Origin: Odoribacter sp.
GTDB lineage: Bacteria > Bacteroidota > Bacteroidia > Bacteroidales > Prolixibacteraceae
Assembly: GCA_013824715.1 (NCBI GenBank)
Contig: PNOH01000035.1
Span: 1 to 45,268 of the forward strand
Direction: 5' to 3'
Length of the DNA stretch: 45,268 nt
The translations under genes and the position numbers were made by a program. How positions within the stretch are numbered: position 1 is the stretch's first letter; each line of letters starts with the position of its first letter. Under the pieces are notes generated by a model. The model was not told where the DNA came from. It was given only the letters and a program-made list of their open reading frames with translations, and did not search any database. Of this stretch, positions 16,481 to 24,537 are shown piece by piece.

Positions 16481-16590
16481 GCATAACAATAAACTATCTA
16501 AGTCGGGTTTTGGTGCTATATTGACAGGAAATTAGGATTTTAGTAGTGATGTACAGGATGTTCATCGGTAAAAACCCGCCCTGCGTGTAG
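16481..16590. repeat. Copy 1 of a ~110-bp structured intergenic element after a defence cassette
   Basis: The sequence starts GCATAACAATAAACTA and continues AAGTCGGGTTTTGGTGCTA, then ACAGGAAATTAGGATTTT, then TGTACAGGATGTTCATC, and ends AAAACCCGCCCTGCGTG. It aligns along its whole length with 41102-41215. GGGTTTT near the left and AAAACCC near the right can close a stem around the central part. It sits 20 bp after the methyltransferase stop. The role is unknown: a terminator, a structured RNA, or the recombination end of a gene cassette. Confidence 0.65.
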
Positions 16591-16659
16591 CTACAATCGA
16601 TTTACCTCCATTGGCGGATTTATAAATTTAAAACTGAACTAATCCTAAAAACTAAACCT

Positions 16660-17703
16660 ATGAAAGCTACTAACCGAAGGGAATTTATTCGGACAACTGC
16701 CTTAACAGGCATTGGTTTGGGCTTTTCCGGAGGAATTTTAACTACACATGGCCAAAATAATTCCGAAGCGGGAAAGAAAGTGGGCATCATCGGTCTTGAC
16801 ACTTCGCACAGCGTCGCATTTACCAAAACACTGAATGGTCCGGAAGCTGGTGATACTTTTTACGGGTACAAGGTAGTTGCCGCCTACCCGAAAGGAAGTA
16901 ACGATATTGAAAGTAGCGTATCAAGAATCCCCGGATACACGGCTGAAGTTCAGAAATTCGGAGTAGAAATTGTTGATTCGATTGCCGATTTGCTCACCAA
17001 AGTTGATGTTGTTCTACTCGAAACCAACGACGGCCGCCTACACCTGGAACAGGCATTGCCAGTTCTGAAGGCCGGCAAACGGATGTTCATTGATAAACCG
17101 ATGGCAGCCTCGCTGGCCGATGCCATCGCCATTTTTGAAGCCTCCGAAAAATATAAAGTCCCGGTTTTCTCCTGTTCGTCGTTGAGGTATATTACTGGCA
17201 TGGATGAAATTATTTCAGGAAAAATTGGAAAAGTAACCGGAGCCGAAACCTACAGTCCGGCAAAATTGGAAAAAACTCACCCAGACCTTTTTTGGTATGG
17301 AATTCATGGAGTTGAAACATTGTTTACAGCAATGGGAACAGGCTGCAAAAGTGTCGTCAGGGTTTCGAACGAAGATACCGATATGGTTGTTGGTACCTGG
17401 AACGACGGGCGAATTGGGACTTTCCGCGGGATCAGAAAAGGGAAAGGTGATTATGGCGGAACCGTTTATGGAGAAGACGGGATCAAAGTATTGGGCGCTT
17501 ATGCAGGGTATAATCCACTTCTGATTCAGATTATCAACTATTTTAAAACGGGGATTGTTCCGGTCAAGGAAGAAGAAACCCTGGAAATCCTTGCTTTTAT
17601 GGAAGCTGCTGATATCAGCAAAGCACACGGAGGGGCATCTGTCGATCTGGAACAGGTTATGGAAATGGCAAAAAAAATGGCATCTAAAAAACAAATACCA
17701 TGA
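16660..17703 (+). CDS. Tat-exported Gfo/Idh/MocA-family oxidoreductase
   Basis: This 347-residue protein has a twin-arginine signal NRREFIRTTALTGIGLGFSGG (residues 5-25), so it is exported already folded with its nucleotide. A Rossmann domain follows (KVGIIGLDTSHSVAF, about 40-54), and the catalytic-loop motif FIDKPMAAS (about 143-151) stands where EKP is usual. The GIIGLDTSHS loop is an atypical nucleotide-binding loop found in a subset of this family. The next gene starts 4 nt before its stop codon, so both are translated together. The pair sits upstream of amino-sugar genes, suggesting periplasmic redox processing of a sugar. The substrate is unknown. Confidence 0.88.
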   Translation: MKATNRREFIRTTALTGIGLGFSGGILTTHGQNNSEAGKKVGIIGLDTSHSVAFTKTLNGPEAGDTFYGYKVVAAYPKGSNDIESSVSRIPGYTAEVQKFGVEIVDSIADLLTKVDVVLLETNDGRLHLEQALPVLKAGKRMFIDKPMAASLADAIAIFEASEKYKVPVFSCSSLRYITGMDEIISGKIGKVTGAETYSPAKLEKTHPDLFWYGIHGVETLFTAMGTGCKSVVRVSNEDTDMVVGTWNDGRIGTFRGIRKGKGDYGGTVYGEDGIKVLGAYAGYNPLLIQIINYFKTGIVPVKEEETLEILAFMEAADISKAHGGASVDLEQVMEMAKKMASKKQIP

Positions 17704-19040
17704 AAAATTCAAGAAGGGATTTCATCCGGAAAAGCGCCATGGGAGCGGCCGCTGTTTCAATTGGAGGAGTATTGCCTGGATTCAGTGCAAAAAGTTATGC
17801 TTCAATTTCAGGAGCTAATGAAAAATATAATGTTGCTGTTATGGGGGTTAACAGCCGGGGCAATGCCCTGGCCAAAAACTTTGCCCGCCAGGATAACTGT
17901 GTAGTAGCTGCAATTTGCGACGTTGATTCGCGCGCAACAGAAAAAACCATTGGCGATGTGGCAGCAATAACCGGAACCCGACCCACAGGTTATGGTGATT
18001 TCAGGAAAGCCCTGGAGCAAAAATCAATAGACATTATGGTGATTGCAACTCCCGACCACTGGCACGCTCCGGCAGCAATCCTTGCGGCAAAAGCAGGCAA
18101 GCATGTTTATCTCGAAAAACCGTGCAGCCACAGTCCTGCGGAAGGAGAGCTCGCTGTCGCTGTATCAAACAAATATAACCGGCTGATCCAAATGGGAAAC
18201 CAGCGCCGTTCGTGGCCCAATGTTCAGCTTGGCATTCAGGAAATTAAGAATGGGGCCATCGGAAGGGCCTATTATGCGAAAGGCTGGTACACCAACAACC
18301 GGGCGTCAATCGGAATCGGGAAAGAAACCTCAGTTCCGGAGTGGCTCGATTACGAATTGTGGCAGGGACCCGCACCGCGAAAGGCATACAAAGACAACCT
18401 GATCCATTACAACTGGCACTGGTTCTGGAACTGGGGTACAGGCGAAGCGCTGAACAACGGAACGCACATGATCGACCTCATGCGCTGGGGACTGGGAGTC
18501 GAATATCCAAACAGGGTAACTTCAGCAGGTGGCCGCTACAGATACAAAGACGATTGGGAAACACCGGATACGCAGATTATCACTCTTGAGTTTGACAACA
18601 ATACGTTGATGGAATGGGAAGGTCGGAGTTGCAATGGTAAAAACAACGAAGGGAATAGCGTTGGAGCAATTTTTTACGGAGAAAAAGGCTCTGTGATCAT
18701 TGATGGAAATTCATACATCGTGTACGATTTAGAGAACAAAGTTGTTAAAAAAGTTAAGAATGAAGTGGTGATTGATGCCCGCAATGCGGTTGATCCTTCG
18801 CAGGTCATTGATGCCTACCACATCCAAAACCTCTTTGATGCCATTGGTAAAGGAACCAAACTTAATTCCGATATCCTGAGCGGACACCAAAGTACGCTGA
18901 TGTGCCAATTGGGGAATATTGCCCTCCGAAGCGGAAAAACACTGAATATTGATTCATCGAACGGACATATCCTGAACGACCCCGATTCCATGTCATTCTG
19001 GAGTAGAAAGTACGAACCGGGATGGGAACCAACATTATAG
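17700..19040 (+). CDS. Tat-exported Gfo/Idh/MocA-family oxidoreductase
   Basis: This 446-residue protein has a twin-arginine signal NSRRDFIRKSAMGAAAVSIG (residues 3-22), then the Rossmann fold YNVAVMGVNSRGNALAKNFAR (about 43-63) and the family motif VYLEKPCSHSPAEGEL (about 137-152) with the catalytic EKP. The C-terminal sugar-binding part includes WHWFWNWGTGEALNNGTHMIDLMRWGL with the His that contacts the substrate. ATPDHWHAPA is the usual strand before the EKP loop. It overlaps the previous oxidoreductase by 4 nt. GH109 glycosidases share this fold, but I do not see their usual signature, so dehydrogenase or 3-keto-sugar chemistry is more likely. Confidence 0.9.
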   Translation: MKNSRRDFIRKSAMGAAAVSIGGVLPGFSAKSYASISGANEKYNVAVMGVNSRGNALAKNFARQDNCVVAAICDVDSRATEKTIGDVAAITGTRPTGYGDFRKALEQKSIDIMVIATPDHWHAPAAILAAKAGKHVYLEKPCSHSPAEGELAVAVSNKYNRLIQMGNQRRSWPNVQLGIQEIKNGAIGRAYYAKGWYTNNRASIGIGKETSVPEWLDYELWQGPAPRKAYKDNLIHYNWHWFWNWGTGEALNNGTHMIDLMRWGLGVEYPNRVTSAGGRYRYKDDWETPDTQIITLEFDNNTLMEWEGRSCNGKNNEGNSVGAIFYGEKGSVIIDGNSYIVYDLENKVVKKVKNEVVIDARNAVDPSQVIDAYHIQNLFDAIGKGTKLNSDILSGHQSTLMCQLGNIALRSGKTLNIDSSNGHILNDPDSMSFWSRKYEPGWEPTL

Positions 19041-19120
19041 ATGATTAAGTAATGCAAATCAAGAGTTGAAAATATATGAATTTTAATGCCGAAGGCATGA
19101 CAAGATTATAGCAAATTAGG

Positions 19121-20458
19121 ATGAAGAATAAAATAGAAGTTGTTGATGTTAAATCATTGAGTACTGCACAAACAGTCATTTCCATTTCCATTGTCGGCTT
19201 CATGTTTTTTATCTTCGGATTTGTGACCTGGATCAATGCCATCTTAATTCCCTACTTTAAAATTGCGTGCGAGCTCACTAATTTCCAATCATACCTGGTA
19301 GCATTTGCGTTTTATATTTCCTATTTCATCATGTCTGTACCATCGTCGTATTTATTAAAAAAGGTGGGTTTTAAAAGGGGCATGATGATTGGTTTTATGG
19401 CCATGGCCATTGGCGCTTTTATTTTTGTTCCGGCAGCATATACACGGACTTATGGCATTTTCCTGTTCGGATTGTTCATGATTGGAGTAGGTTTGGCCAT
19501 ACTCCAAACTGCCGCCAATCCGTACATAACCATTCTGGGCCCAAGAGACAGGGCTGCCCAGCGAATGAGCATGATGGGGATTTTAAACAAAGGCGCCGGA
19601 ATACTCGCCCCGCTCATATTAGGGGCAATAATCCTGAAGGCAACCGACAACCATCTTTTTCAGGAATTGCCAACCATGGGCGCTGAGGAGAAAAAGGCCG
19701 CGCTGGATGCCTTTATACGCAGGGTCATATTCCCCTATGCAAGTTTGGGCGCGATACTGGTTGGGGTAGGTTTGTTAATCCGCTTCTCCCCTCTTCCTGA
19801 AATTGATACCGAACATGAGAGTACAGAAGTTGCCACTGCTACGTCCGGAAAAACAAACATCTTTCAGTTTCCCCACCTCATCTTAGGCGCTTTGGCTATT
19901 TTTATCCACGTGGGGACACAGGTAATTGCAATTGATACCATCATTGGCTATGCAACTTCGATGAATATCCCTTTGCTAGAAGCAAAAATATTTCCGTCAT
20001 ATACCCTTGCGGCCACCATGTTGGGTTATGTAATCGGGATCATTGCTATTCCCAAATTTATTAGTCAGGCTAACGCTTTGCGGGTTTGTACTACGCTGGG
20101 TGGGATTTTTACCTTGCTAATCATTTTTGCCAAAGGGCCGATTGGTTTGTTTGGGCATACCGCCGATGTGTCAATCTATTTTGTGGTGTTACTCGGTCTG
20201 GCAAATTCACTGGTTTATGCCAATATCTGGCCACTGGCTATCGATGGCCTTGGCCGGTTTACCAAACTCGGCGCATCATTGCTGATCATGGGATTGTGTG
20301 GCAGTGCAATCATGCCCCTGTTTTACGGCCATTTTGCCGATGTCTATGGTTTAAGGGAAGCGTATTGGGTGTTGTTTCCTTGTTACATTTACCTGATGTA
20401 TTACGCATTTCACGGGCATACCATCAGGAAATGGCATTTGCTGAAACTCCTGAACTGA
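19121..20458 (+). CDS. Sugar MFS transporter, FucP/NagP-like
   Basis: This 445-residue inner-membrane protein has about 12 transmembrane segments, with an extra polar stretch at the middle loop (about residues 225-245, PLPEIDTEHESTEVATA). It belongs to the FHS (fucose-galactose-glucose-hexuronate) family. FVTWINAILIPYFK near the N terminus and GIFLFGLFMIGVGLAILQTAANPYI are characteristic. Because nagA and nagB follow, N-acetylglucosamine or a related amino sugar is the likely substrate (NagP type). The start at 19121 gives a normal short N terminus. It is 80 nt downstream of the second oxidoreductase. Confidence 0.93.
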   Translation: MKNKIEVVDVKSLSTAQTVISISIVGFMFFIFGFVTWINAILIPYFKIACELTNFQSYLVAFAFYISYFIMSVPSSYLLKKVGFKRGMMIGFMAMAIGAFIFVPAAYTRTYGIFLFGLFMIGVGLAILQTAANPYITILGPRDRAAQRMSMMGILNKGAGILAPLILGAIILKATDNHLFQELPTMGAEEKKAALDAFIRRVIFPYASLGAILVGVGLLIRFSPLPEIDTEHESTEVATATSGKTNIFQFPHLILGALAIFIHVGTQVIAIDTIIGYATSMNIPLLEAKIFPSYTLAATMLGYVIGIIAIPKFISQANALRVCTTLGGIFTLLIIFAKGPIGLFGHTADVSIYFVVLLGLANSLVYANIWPLAIDGLGRFTKLGASLLIMGLCGSAIMPLFYGHFADVYGLREAYWVLFPCYIYLMYYAFHGHTIRKWHLLKLLN

Positions 20459-20475
20459 ATAAAATATCCCTGGAT

Positions 20476-21660
20476 ATGGCACAAAAACTTAAAATATTTA
20501 ACGGACGGGTAATCACTTCAACCGGTATCATTCCTGAAGGAACTGTCGTTACCGAAGGTCGGACGATCATCGAAGTAAAAGAAGGAAATGTGCCGGTTGA
20601 AGGTGCAATTGAGATCAACGCCAAAGGAAAATTCATTTCTCCGGGCTTTATTGACATTCATTTGCATGGCGGGGGCGGTTGCGATTTTATGGATGCCGAT
20701 GTCGGATCGTTCCTGAAAATTGCTGAAACGCATGCCCGGTATGGCACCACATCCATGATGCCGACTACACTTGCCAGCGAACGGGACGAATTGGTTAAAA
20801 CATTGACAGCTTACGAAGAGGCTGACCTGCAGAATTCAAAAGGGGCGCAATTTATCGGGATGCACATCGAAGGCCCCTATTTTTCGTACAACCAGCGTGG
20901 CGCACAGGATCCGGCTTATCTGCGAGATCCAGATCCTTCGGAATATGAAGATTTGCTTGCACTTTCGAAAGCAATCAAACGCTGGAGCGCTGCGCCCGAA
21001 TTAAAAGGGGCGATGGAATTTGGCCGCTACCTGGTTTCAAAAGGGGTTGTTCCGTCAATAGCACACACCGATGCCATTTATGAGGAAGTGGAAGAAGCAT
21101 TTAAAAACGGATATTCATTGATAACCCATCTTTATTCGGCCATGTCGGGGGTAACCCGCCGGAATGCTTTTCGCTATGCCGGTGTGATCGAAAGCGCTTA
21201 TATCATTGATGAAATGAATGTGGAAATCATTGCCGACGGAATTCATTTACCAGCCCCACTTTTAAAACTCATCTATAAAATCAAAGGGCCTGACCGGATT
21301 GCTCTGGTTACCGATGCTATGCGTGCAGCGGGCATGCCTCCGGGCGAAAGTATTCTGGGGAGTCTGAAAAATGGACAAAAGGTAATTGTTGAGGATGGGG
21401 TTGCAAAACTTCCAGATCGGACGGCCTTTGCCGGTAGCGTTGCAACTGCTGATCGGCTGGTTCGGAATATGATCAACCTTGCAGGGGTGAGTTTATTTAA
21501 TGCGGTAAAAATGATCACGGCAACACCAGCCGCTATTATGGGAATCGCCGACCGGAAAGGCTCGCTGGCTGTTGGGAAAGATGCGGATCTGGTTATTTTC
21601 GACGACCAGATCAATATTGAAATGACTATGGTGAATGGAAAAATCGTTTACTCAAAATAA
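20476..21660 (+). CDS. nagA: N-acetylglucosamine-6-phosphate deacetylase
   Basis: NagA removes the acetyl group from GlcNAc-6-phosphate in the cytoplasm. The protein is 394 aa from the ATG at 20476 (MAQKLKIFNGRVIT), the usual length. An in-frame ATG at 20431 would add 15 residues and overlap the transporter end, so it is less likely. The metal-site HLHGGGGCDFMD lies at about residues 63-74. The Glu ligand is in FIGMHIEGPYFS, the His ligands in SIAHTDA and LITHLYSAM, and the catalytic Asp in IALVTDAMRAAG. It is followed 8 nt later by nagB. Confidence 0.95.
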   Translation: MAQKLKIFNGRVITSTGIIPEGTVVTEGRTIIEVKEGNVPVEGAIEINAKGKFISPGFIDIHLHGGGGCDFMDADVGSFLKIAETHARYGTTSMMPTTLASERDELVKTLTAYEEADLQNSKGAQFIGMHIEGPYFSYNQRGAQDPAYLRDPDPSEYEDLLALSKAIKRWSAAPELKGAMEFGRYLVSKGVVPSIAHTDAIYEEVEEAFKNGYSLITHLYSAMSGVTRRNAFRYAGVIESAYIIDEMNVEIIADGIHLPAPLLKLIYKIKGPDRIALVTDAMRAAGMPPGESILGSLKNGQKVIVEDGVAKLPDRTAFAGSVATADRLVRNMINLAGVSLFNAVKMITATPAAIMGIADRKGSLAVGKDADLVIFDDQINIEMTMVNGKIVYSK

Positions 21661-21668
21661 TTTTCAAA

Positions 21669-22439
21669 ATGATTGAAAAGTATAAAATTGATGAATTAAA
21701 TGTTCAGGTTTATGAAAACAGGGCGTTGATGGGCGAGGCTGCTGCCAAAGCTACCTCAGAACGAATCAGGCAATTACTGAAAGAAAAAGAAACGATCAAC
21801 ATTATATTTGCGGCAGCGCCTTCACAAAATGAATTTCTGGAAAACTTAACCAATGAAAAAGAAATTGACTGGAACCGAATCCGGGCATTTCACATGGACG
21901 AGTATGTTGGCCTGGATTTGGATGCCCCGCAAAGGTTTGGGAATTTCCTGAAGGACCGGATATTTGGAAAGCTACCGTTTAAGTCAGTTTTCTATCTCGA
22001 TGGAAATGCTGCTGATTTGGACGAAGAATGTAGCCGGTATGCTGAACTGCTGAAAAAATATCCGGCTGAAATCGTTTGCATGGGAATTGGCGAAAATGCC
22101 CACATTGCTTTTAACGACCCGCATGTGGCCGATTTCAATGATCCCTATCTGGTAAAAGTGGTTGATTTAGACCCTGAATGCAGGAATCAACAAGTTAACG
22201 ACGGGTGTTTTAAAAGCATTGAGGAAGTCCCTTCGAAAGCCCTGACATTAACAATTCCTGCTTTGATGAATGCTCAATATGCTTTTTGCATGGTCCCCGG
22301 AAAGACCAAAGCAAAAGCTGTTGCCAACACGTTAAATGAAAAAATTTCCGAGATGTATCCGTCAACAATTTTAAGAAGACACCCCAGAGCTGTTTTGTTC
22401 CTTGATAAAGATAGTGCAGCTCATATTGATATGGATTGA
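21669..22439 (+). CDS. nagB: Glucosamine-6-phosphate deaminase
   Basis: NagB converts glucosamine-6-phosphate to fructose-6-phosphate and ammonia, completing amino-sugar entry into glycolysis. The 256-residue protein has the family motif FHMDEYVGL (about residues 75-83) with the catalytic Asp. CMGIGENAHIAFNDP (about 137-151) follows, where classical NagB has G-x-D-G-H-I-A-F-N-E-P, so the loop is slightly variant but the His is kept. It also has VPSKALTLTIPALM, the usual C-terminal strand. It starts 8 nt after nagA and ends the catabolic operon. Confidence 0.93.
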   Translation: MIEKYKIDELNVQVYENRALMGEAAAKATSERIRQLLKEKETINIIFAAAPSQNEFLENLTNEKEIDWNRIRAFHMDEYVGLDLDAPQRFGNFLKDRIFGKLPFKSVFYLDGNAADLDEECSRYAELLKKYPAEIVCMGIGENAHIAFNDPHVADFNDPYLVKVVDLDPECRNQQVNDGCFKSIEEVPSKALTLTIPALMNAQYAFCMVPGKTKAKAVANTLNEKISEMYPSTILRRHPRAVLFLDKDSAAHIDMD

Positions 22440-22465
22440 CTTTTCAATAAGGATGAAAAAATTCG

Positions 22466-22473
22466 TAAGTTTG
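22466..22473 (+). promoter_or_regulatory. -7 element immediately upstream of the HEPN gene
   Basis: TAAGTTTG matches TAnnTTTG and ends only 7 nt before the ATG at 22481. If used, transcription would begin at or near the start codon, giving a leaderless or nearly leaderless mRNA. Confidence 0.5.
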
Positions 22474-22480
22474 CATCTGT

Positions 22481-22873
22481 ATGACAAAAGCAGAGCACAT
22501 AATATATTGGGCAAAGCAAGTTGATGAAGATTTCGACTGTGCAAAAGTTTTATATCAGGCGAATCATTTTGCTCAATCTCTATTTTGGGCACATTTAGCG
22601 CTTGAAAAACTGTCAAAAGCACTTTGGATAAAGAAAAATGAAGGCAATACTCCGCCTTTTGTGCATAATTTACTTCGTTTGATTACTCAGACTAATGAGT
22701 ATTTTTCGGAAGAACAATTACAATTCATAAATGAAATGAATGCCTTTCAAATTAAAGGTCGTTATCCGGATTACGCAGAGAGCCTTGAAAAAACGATAAC
22801 AAAGGAAATTTGCAATGAATATTTATCAGATACTAAAAAGATGATTATATGCTTACAAGGGAAATTGCAATAA
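22481..22873 (+). CDS. HEPN-domain toxin of a HEPN/MNT pair
   Basis: This 130-residue all-helical protein has the HEPN layout. AHLALEKLSKALWIKK (about residues 37-52) and PPFVHNLLRLI (58-68) precede IKGRYPDYAESLE (91-103). The RYPDY motif is the form typical of HEPN proteins paired with minimal nucleotidyltransferases. HEPN proteins of this type are RNA-cleaving or RNA-binding toxins that the partner neutralises. I do not see the strict RxxxxH ribonuclease motif of other HEPN classes. The gene overlaps the nucleotidyltransferase gene by 25 nt. Confidence 0.9.
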   Translation: MTKAEHIIYWAKQVDEDFDCAKVLYQANHFAQSLFWAHLALEKLSKALWIKKNEGNTPPFVHNLLRLITQTNEYFSEEQLQFINEMNAFQIKGRYPDYAESLEKTITKEICNEYLSDTKKMIICLQGKLQ

Positions 22874-23187
22874 AGCAAGCAACTGATTTTATTTTAGATT
22901 GCTTTAAATATGGAATAAGCATCGAAAAAGCAATCTTATTTGGTTCTGTTGCTAAAAACGAACAGAGAGAATATTCTGATATAGATATTGCATTAATTTC
23001 AAATCAATTCACGAATAATTTTATATCAAACAACAAATTAACATCCAGAATAAATATTCGATTCCCTTTAATAGAAGTTCATCATTTTAATTCAGATTAT
23101 TATAAAAAAGGTGATCCTTTTATAAATGAAATCAACGCTACAGGATTTGAAGTGAAATGGCAAATACCTGAAATTCAAAAAATGTAA
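22849..23187 (+). CDS. MNT-type nucleotidyltransferase antitoxin
   Basis: This 112-residue minimal nucleotidyltransferase carries the signature FGSVAKNEQREYSDIDIAL. Gly32-Ser33 and Asp44-x-Asp46 give GSx10DxD, so the metal-binding residues are intact. In characterised HEPN/MNT systems the MNT protein neutralises the HEPN partner, in some cases by adding nucleotides to a conserved tyrosine. The partner here has Tyr in RYPDY. Its start overlaps the HEPN gene by 25 nt. Both genes are AT-rich compared with nagB. Confidence 0.92.
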   Translation: MLTREIAIKQATDFILDCFKYGISIEKAILFGSVAKNEQREYSDIDIALISNQFTNNFISNNKLTSRINIRFPLIEVHHFNSDYYKKGDPFINEINATGFEVKWQIPEIQKM

Positions 23188-23203
23188 AAGGCCCATTCCA
23201 GGA

Positions 23204-23246
23204 TATGCTCACGAAGAGCTCCAGTCTTTTTTTTCCTGTGAGCATA
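23204..23246 (+). terminator. Hairpin after the HEPN/MNT operon
   Basis: TATGCTCAC (23204-23212) pairs perfectly with GTGAGCATA (23238-23246). The 25-nt loop contains a run of eight T. It may act as a terminator, but the T run is inside the loop rather than after the stem. Confidence 0.4.
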
Positions 23247-23310
23247 ATTTCATTTCCTCTCGTTTTGCCAGCCTATCATTTTCCCTACTTTTACAAAAAA
23301 TGATTTTACC

Positions 23311-23454
23311 ATGAGAAACTGTATTCTAACGCTAAGTCTGATTTTAATAATCAATACAGGTATATCCACCACTTTTGCCAGTACCAATCTCATTGTTACC
23401 CCGCTTGCGCTGATTTACAATCTGCACTATTTAGTCAGGGATTTAAGTTTATGA
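23311..23454 (+). pseudogene. Truncated ghost copy of the C69 dipeptidase gene
   Basis: The 47-codon frame begins MRNCILTLSLILIINTGIST and continues TFASTNLIVT. This aligns with the first 31 residues of the intact C69 peptidase at 33400 (MIKRTLLLSLILLITPGISN, then VFACTNLIVT). The upstream DNA is also shared: TTTTCCCTACTTTTACAAAA is found before both. The nucleophilic Cys that follows the signal peptide is Ser here, and homology ends right after it, so no enzyme can be made. The remaining codons are unrelated. Confidence 0.75.
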
Positions 23455-23645
23455 AAGTATTTTGAACATTTAAAAGCCCATACCAGAAATCAAACTGAAG
23501 CATTATTAATACTGCCAAAGTTGATTCCATATTGAGCAAAAGCGCCTGCAAAATAGATGGACAGGAATACAATTTTTTCACTATACTCGTTTAACCATCC
23601 AACAATTTAGCCATTAAACCATTGGGAGCCATTCCAACAACTCTA

Positions 23646-23677
23646 TTGGTCGCCTCTACAATTTTTTGCTACATTTA
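23646..23677 (+). promoter_or_regulatory. Promoter for the ECF sigma gene
   Basis: TTG at 23646-23648, a 21-nt spacer, then TACATTTA at 23670-23677 is a near match to the Bacteroidota consensus, 33 nt upstream of the sigma start. The DNA between the C69 ghost and this point (23455-23645) holds nothing I recognise. Confidence 0.45.
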
Positions 23678-23709
23678 TCCCTCAAAACTTCGGATTTCAA
23701 CTCTTTCGG

Positions 23710-24288
23710 ATGCCAGGTAAATGCGATGATAAACTATTGGTTCAGTTGCTTCAAAAAGGAAATGTGACTGCATTTGATTCACTTTTTGAGGTTTACAGTC
23801 CGAAATTATACGGTTTTGCGCTGAAATATTTTAAAAACGAAACTGATGCAGAAGAATTGGTTCAGGAGGTTTTTATAAAGGTTTGGGAAAACCATCACAC
23901 ACTGAAATCAGAACTTTCATTCAAATCCTACCTTTTTACGATTGCACTCAACCAAATCCGAAAACACTTCAATAAAAAAGCAACTTCGCTTCGTTATTTG
24001 GAAAGTTTACAAAACGATCCTGAATTTTCAGATCAGATTACGACTGATGATTACGAAACCACCCTGCGCCAGATTTACCGGATCATTGATCAAATGCCCG
24101 AACGCCGCCGCGAAATATTCCTGAAAAGCAAACTCGAAGGCAAAAGCTCGAAAGAAATTGCTGCCGAAATCAATATTTCAACCGGAGCAGTTGATAATCA
24201 GGTTTCGGAGGCGCTTCTATTTATTCGTTCCAGAATAAATATTGAAACTCATACTTTATTGCTTTTTTCGTTTTTGTTTATCTATTGA
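23710..24288 (+). CDS. FecI-like ECF sigma factor of the SusCD locus
   Basis: This 192-residue sigma factor has region 2 at about residues 22-90 (AFDSLFEVYSPKLYGFALKYFKNETDAEELVQEVFIKVWEN) and region 4 at about 118-172 (PERRREIFLKSKLEGKSSKEIAAEINISTGAVDNQVSEAL). It has the hydrophobic C-terminal tail (LLLFSFLFIY) that is common in Bacteroidota SusC-linked sigma factors. It precedes the FecR anti-sigma gene and a SusC with an STN domain. The expected circuit is substrate sensing at SusC, signal through FecR, release of this sigma, and transcription of susCD. Confidence 0.94.
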   Translation: MPGKCDDKLLVQLLQKGNVTAFDSLFEVYSPKLYGFALKYFKNETDAEELVQEVFIKVWENHHTLKSELSFKSYLFTIALNQIRKHFNKKATSLRYLESLQNDPEFSDQITTDDYETTLRQIYRIIDQMPERRREIFLKSKLEGKSSKEIAAEINISTGAVDNQVSEALLFIRSRINIETHTLLLFSFLFIY

Positions 24289-24385
24289 GAGATACCCATC
24301 AATTCTTTTATTGCCAAATAATAGGATTCTGATAGTTTATATTTTCCCCATTAAATCTTCACGCCCTTGTTTGGCAAGATCAACC

Positions 24386-24405
24386 TCAGAAACTAATGTT
24401 TCTGA
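24386..24405. repeat. Small hairpin in the sigma-FecR gap
   Basis: TCAGAAAC and GTTTCTGA form an 8-bp perfect stem with a TAAT loop. No T run follows. It lies about 100 nt after the sigma gene. Confidence 0.4.
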
Positions 24406-24429
24406 AATGTTAATTTATTATTAAAAATA

Positions 24430-24487
24430 ACTCTAACTTACCCATGAGAAAATACAACTTACCGGATATAATAGATGAAGTTAGAGT
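24430..24487. repeat. Inverted repeat before the FecR gene
   Basis: ACTCTAACTT (24430-24439) and AAGTTAGAGT (24478-24487) are perfect 10-bp arms around 38 nt. The interval includes a 15-codon frame (ATG at 24444, MRKYNLPDIIDEVRV). It may be a regulatory hairpin or small leader peptide ahead of the anti-sigma gene, but the evidence is thin. The rest of the 249-bp sigma-FecR gap shows nothing else. Confidence 0.35.
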
Positions 24488-24537
24488 ATAAATGCAATAG
24501 TTCGAATTGATTAATTACGATTTTTTAGCTTTTAGAG

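Noticed and set aside
16481-16590. Calling the structured element a true integron attC site
   Set aside because: I cannot find consensus RYYYAAC and GTTRRRY boxes at both ends, and no integrase gene is present.
17700-19040. GH109 alpha-N-acetylgalactosaminidase
   Set aside because: The fold and Tat signal agree, but I do not see the GH109 signature, so the general Gfo/Idh call is safer.
20086-20475. Longer N terminus for nagA reaching into the transporter gene
   Set aside because: The extra residues come from the transporter read out of frame; NagA homologues start at or near the ATG at 20476.
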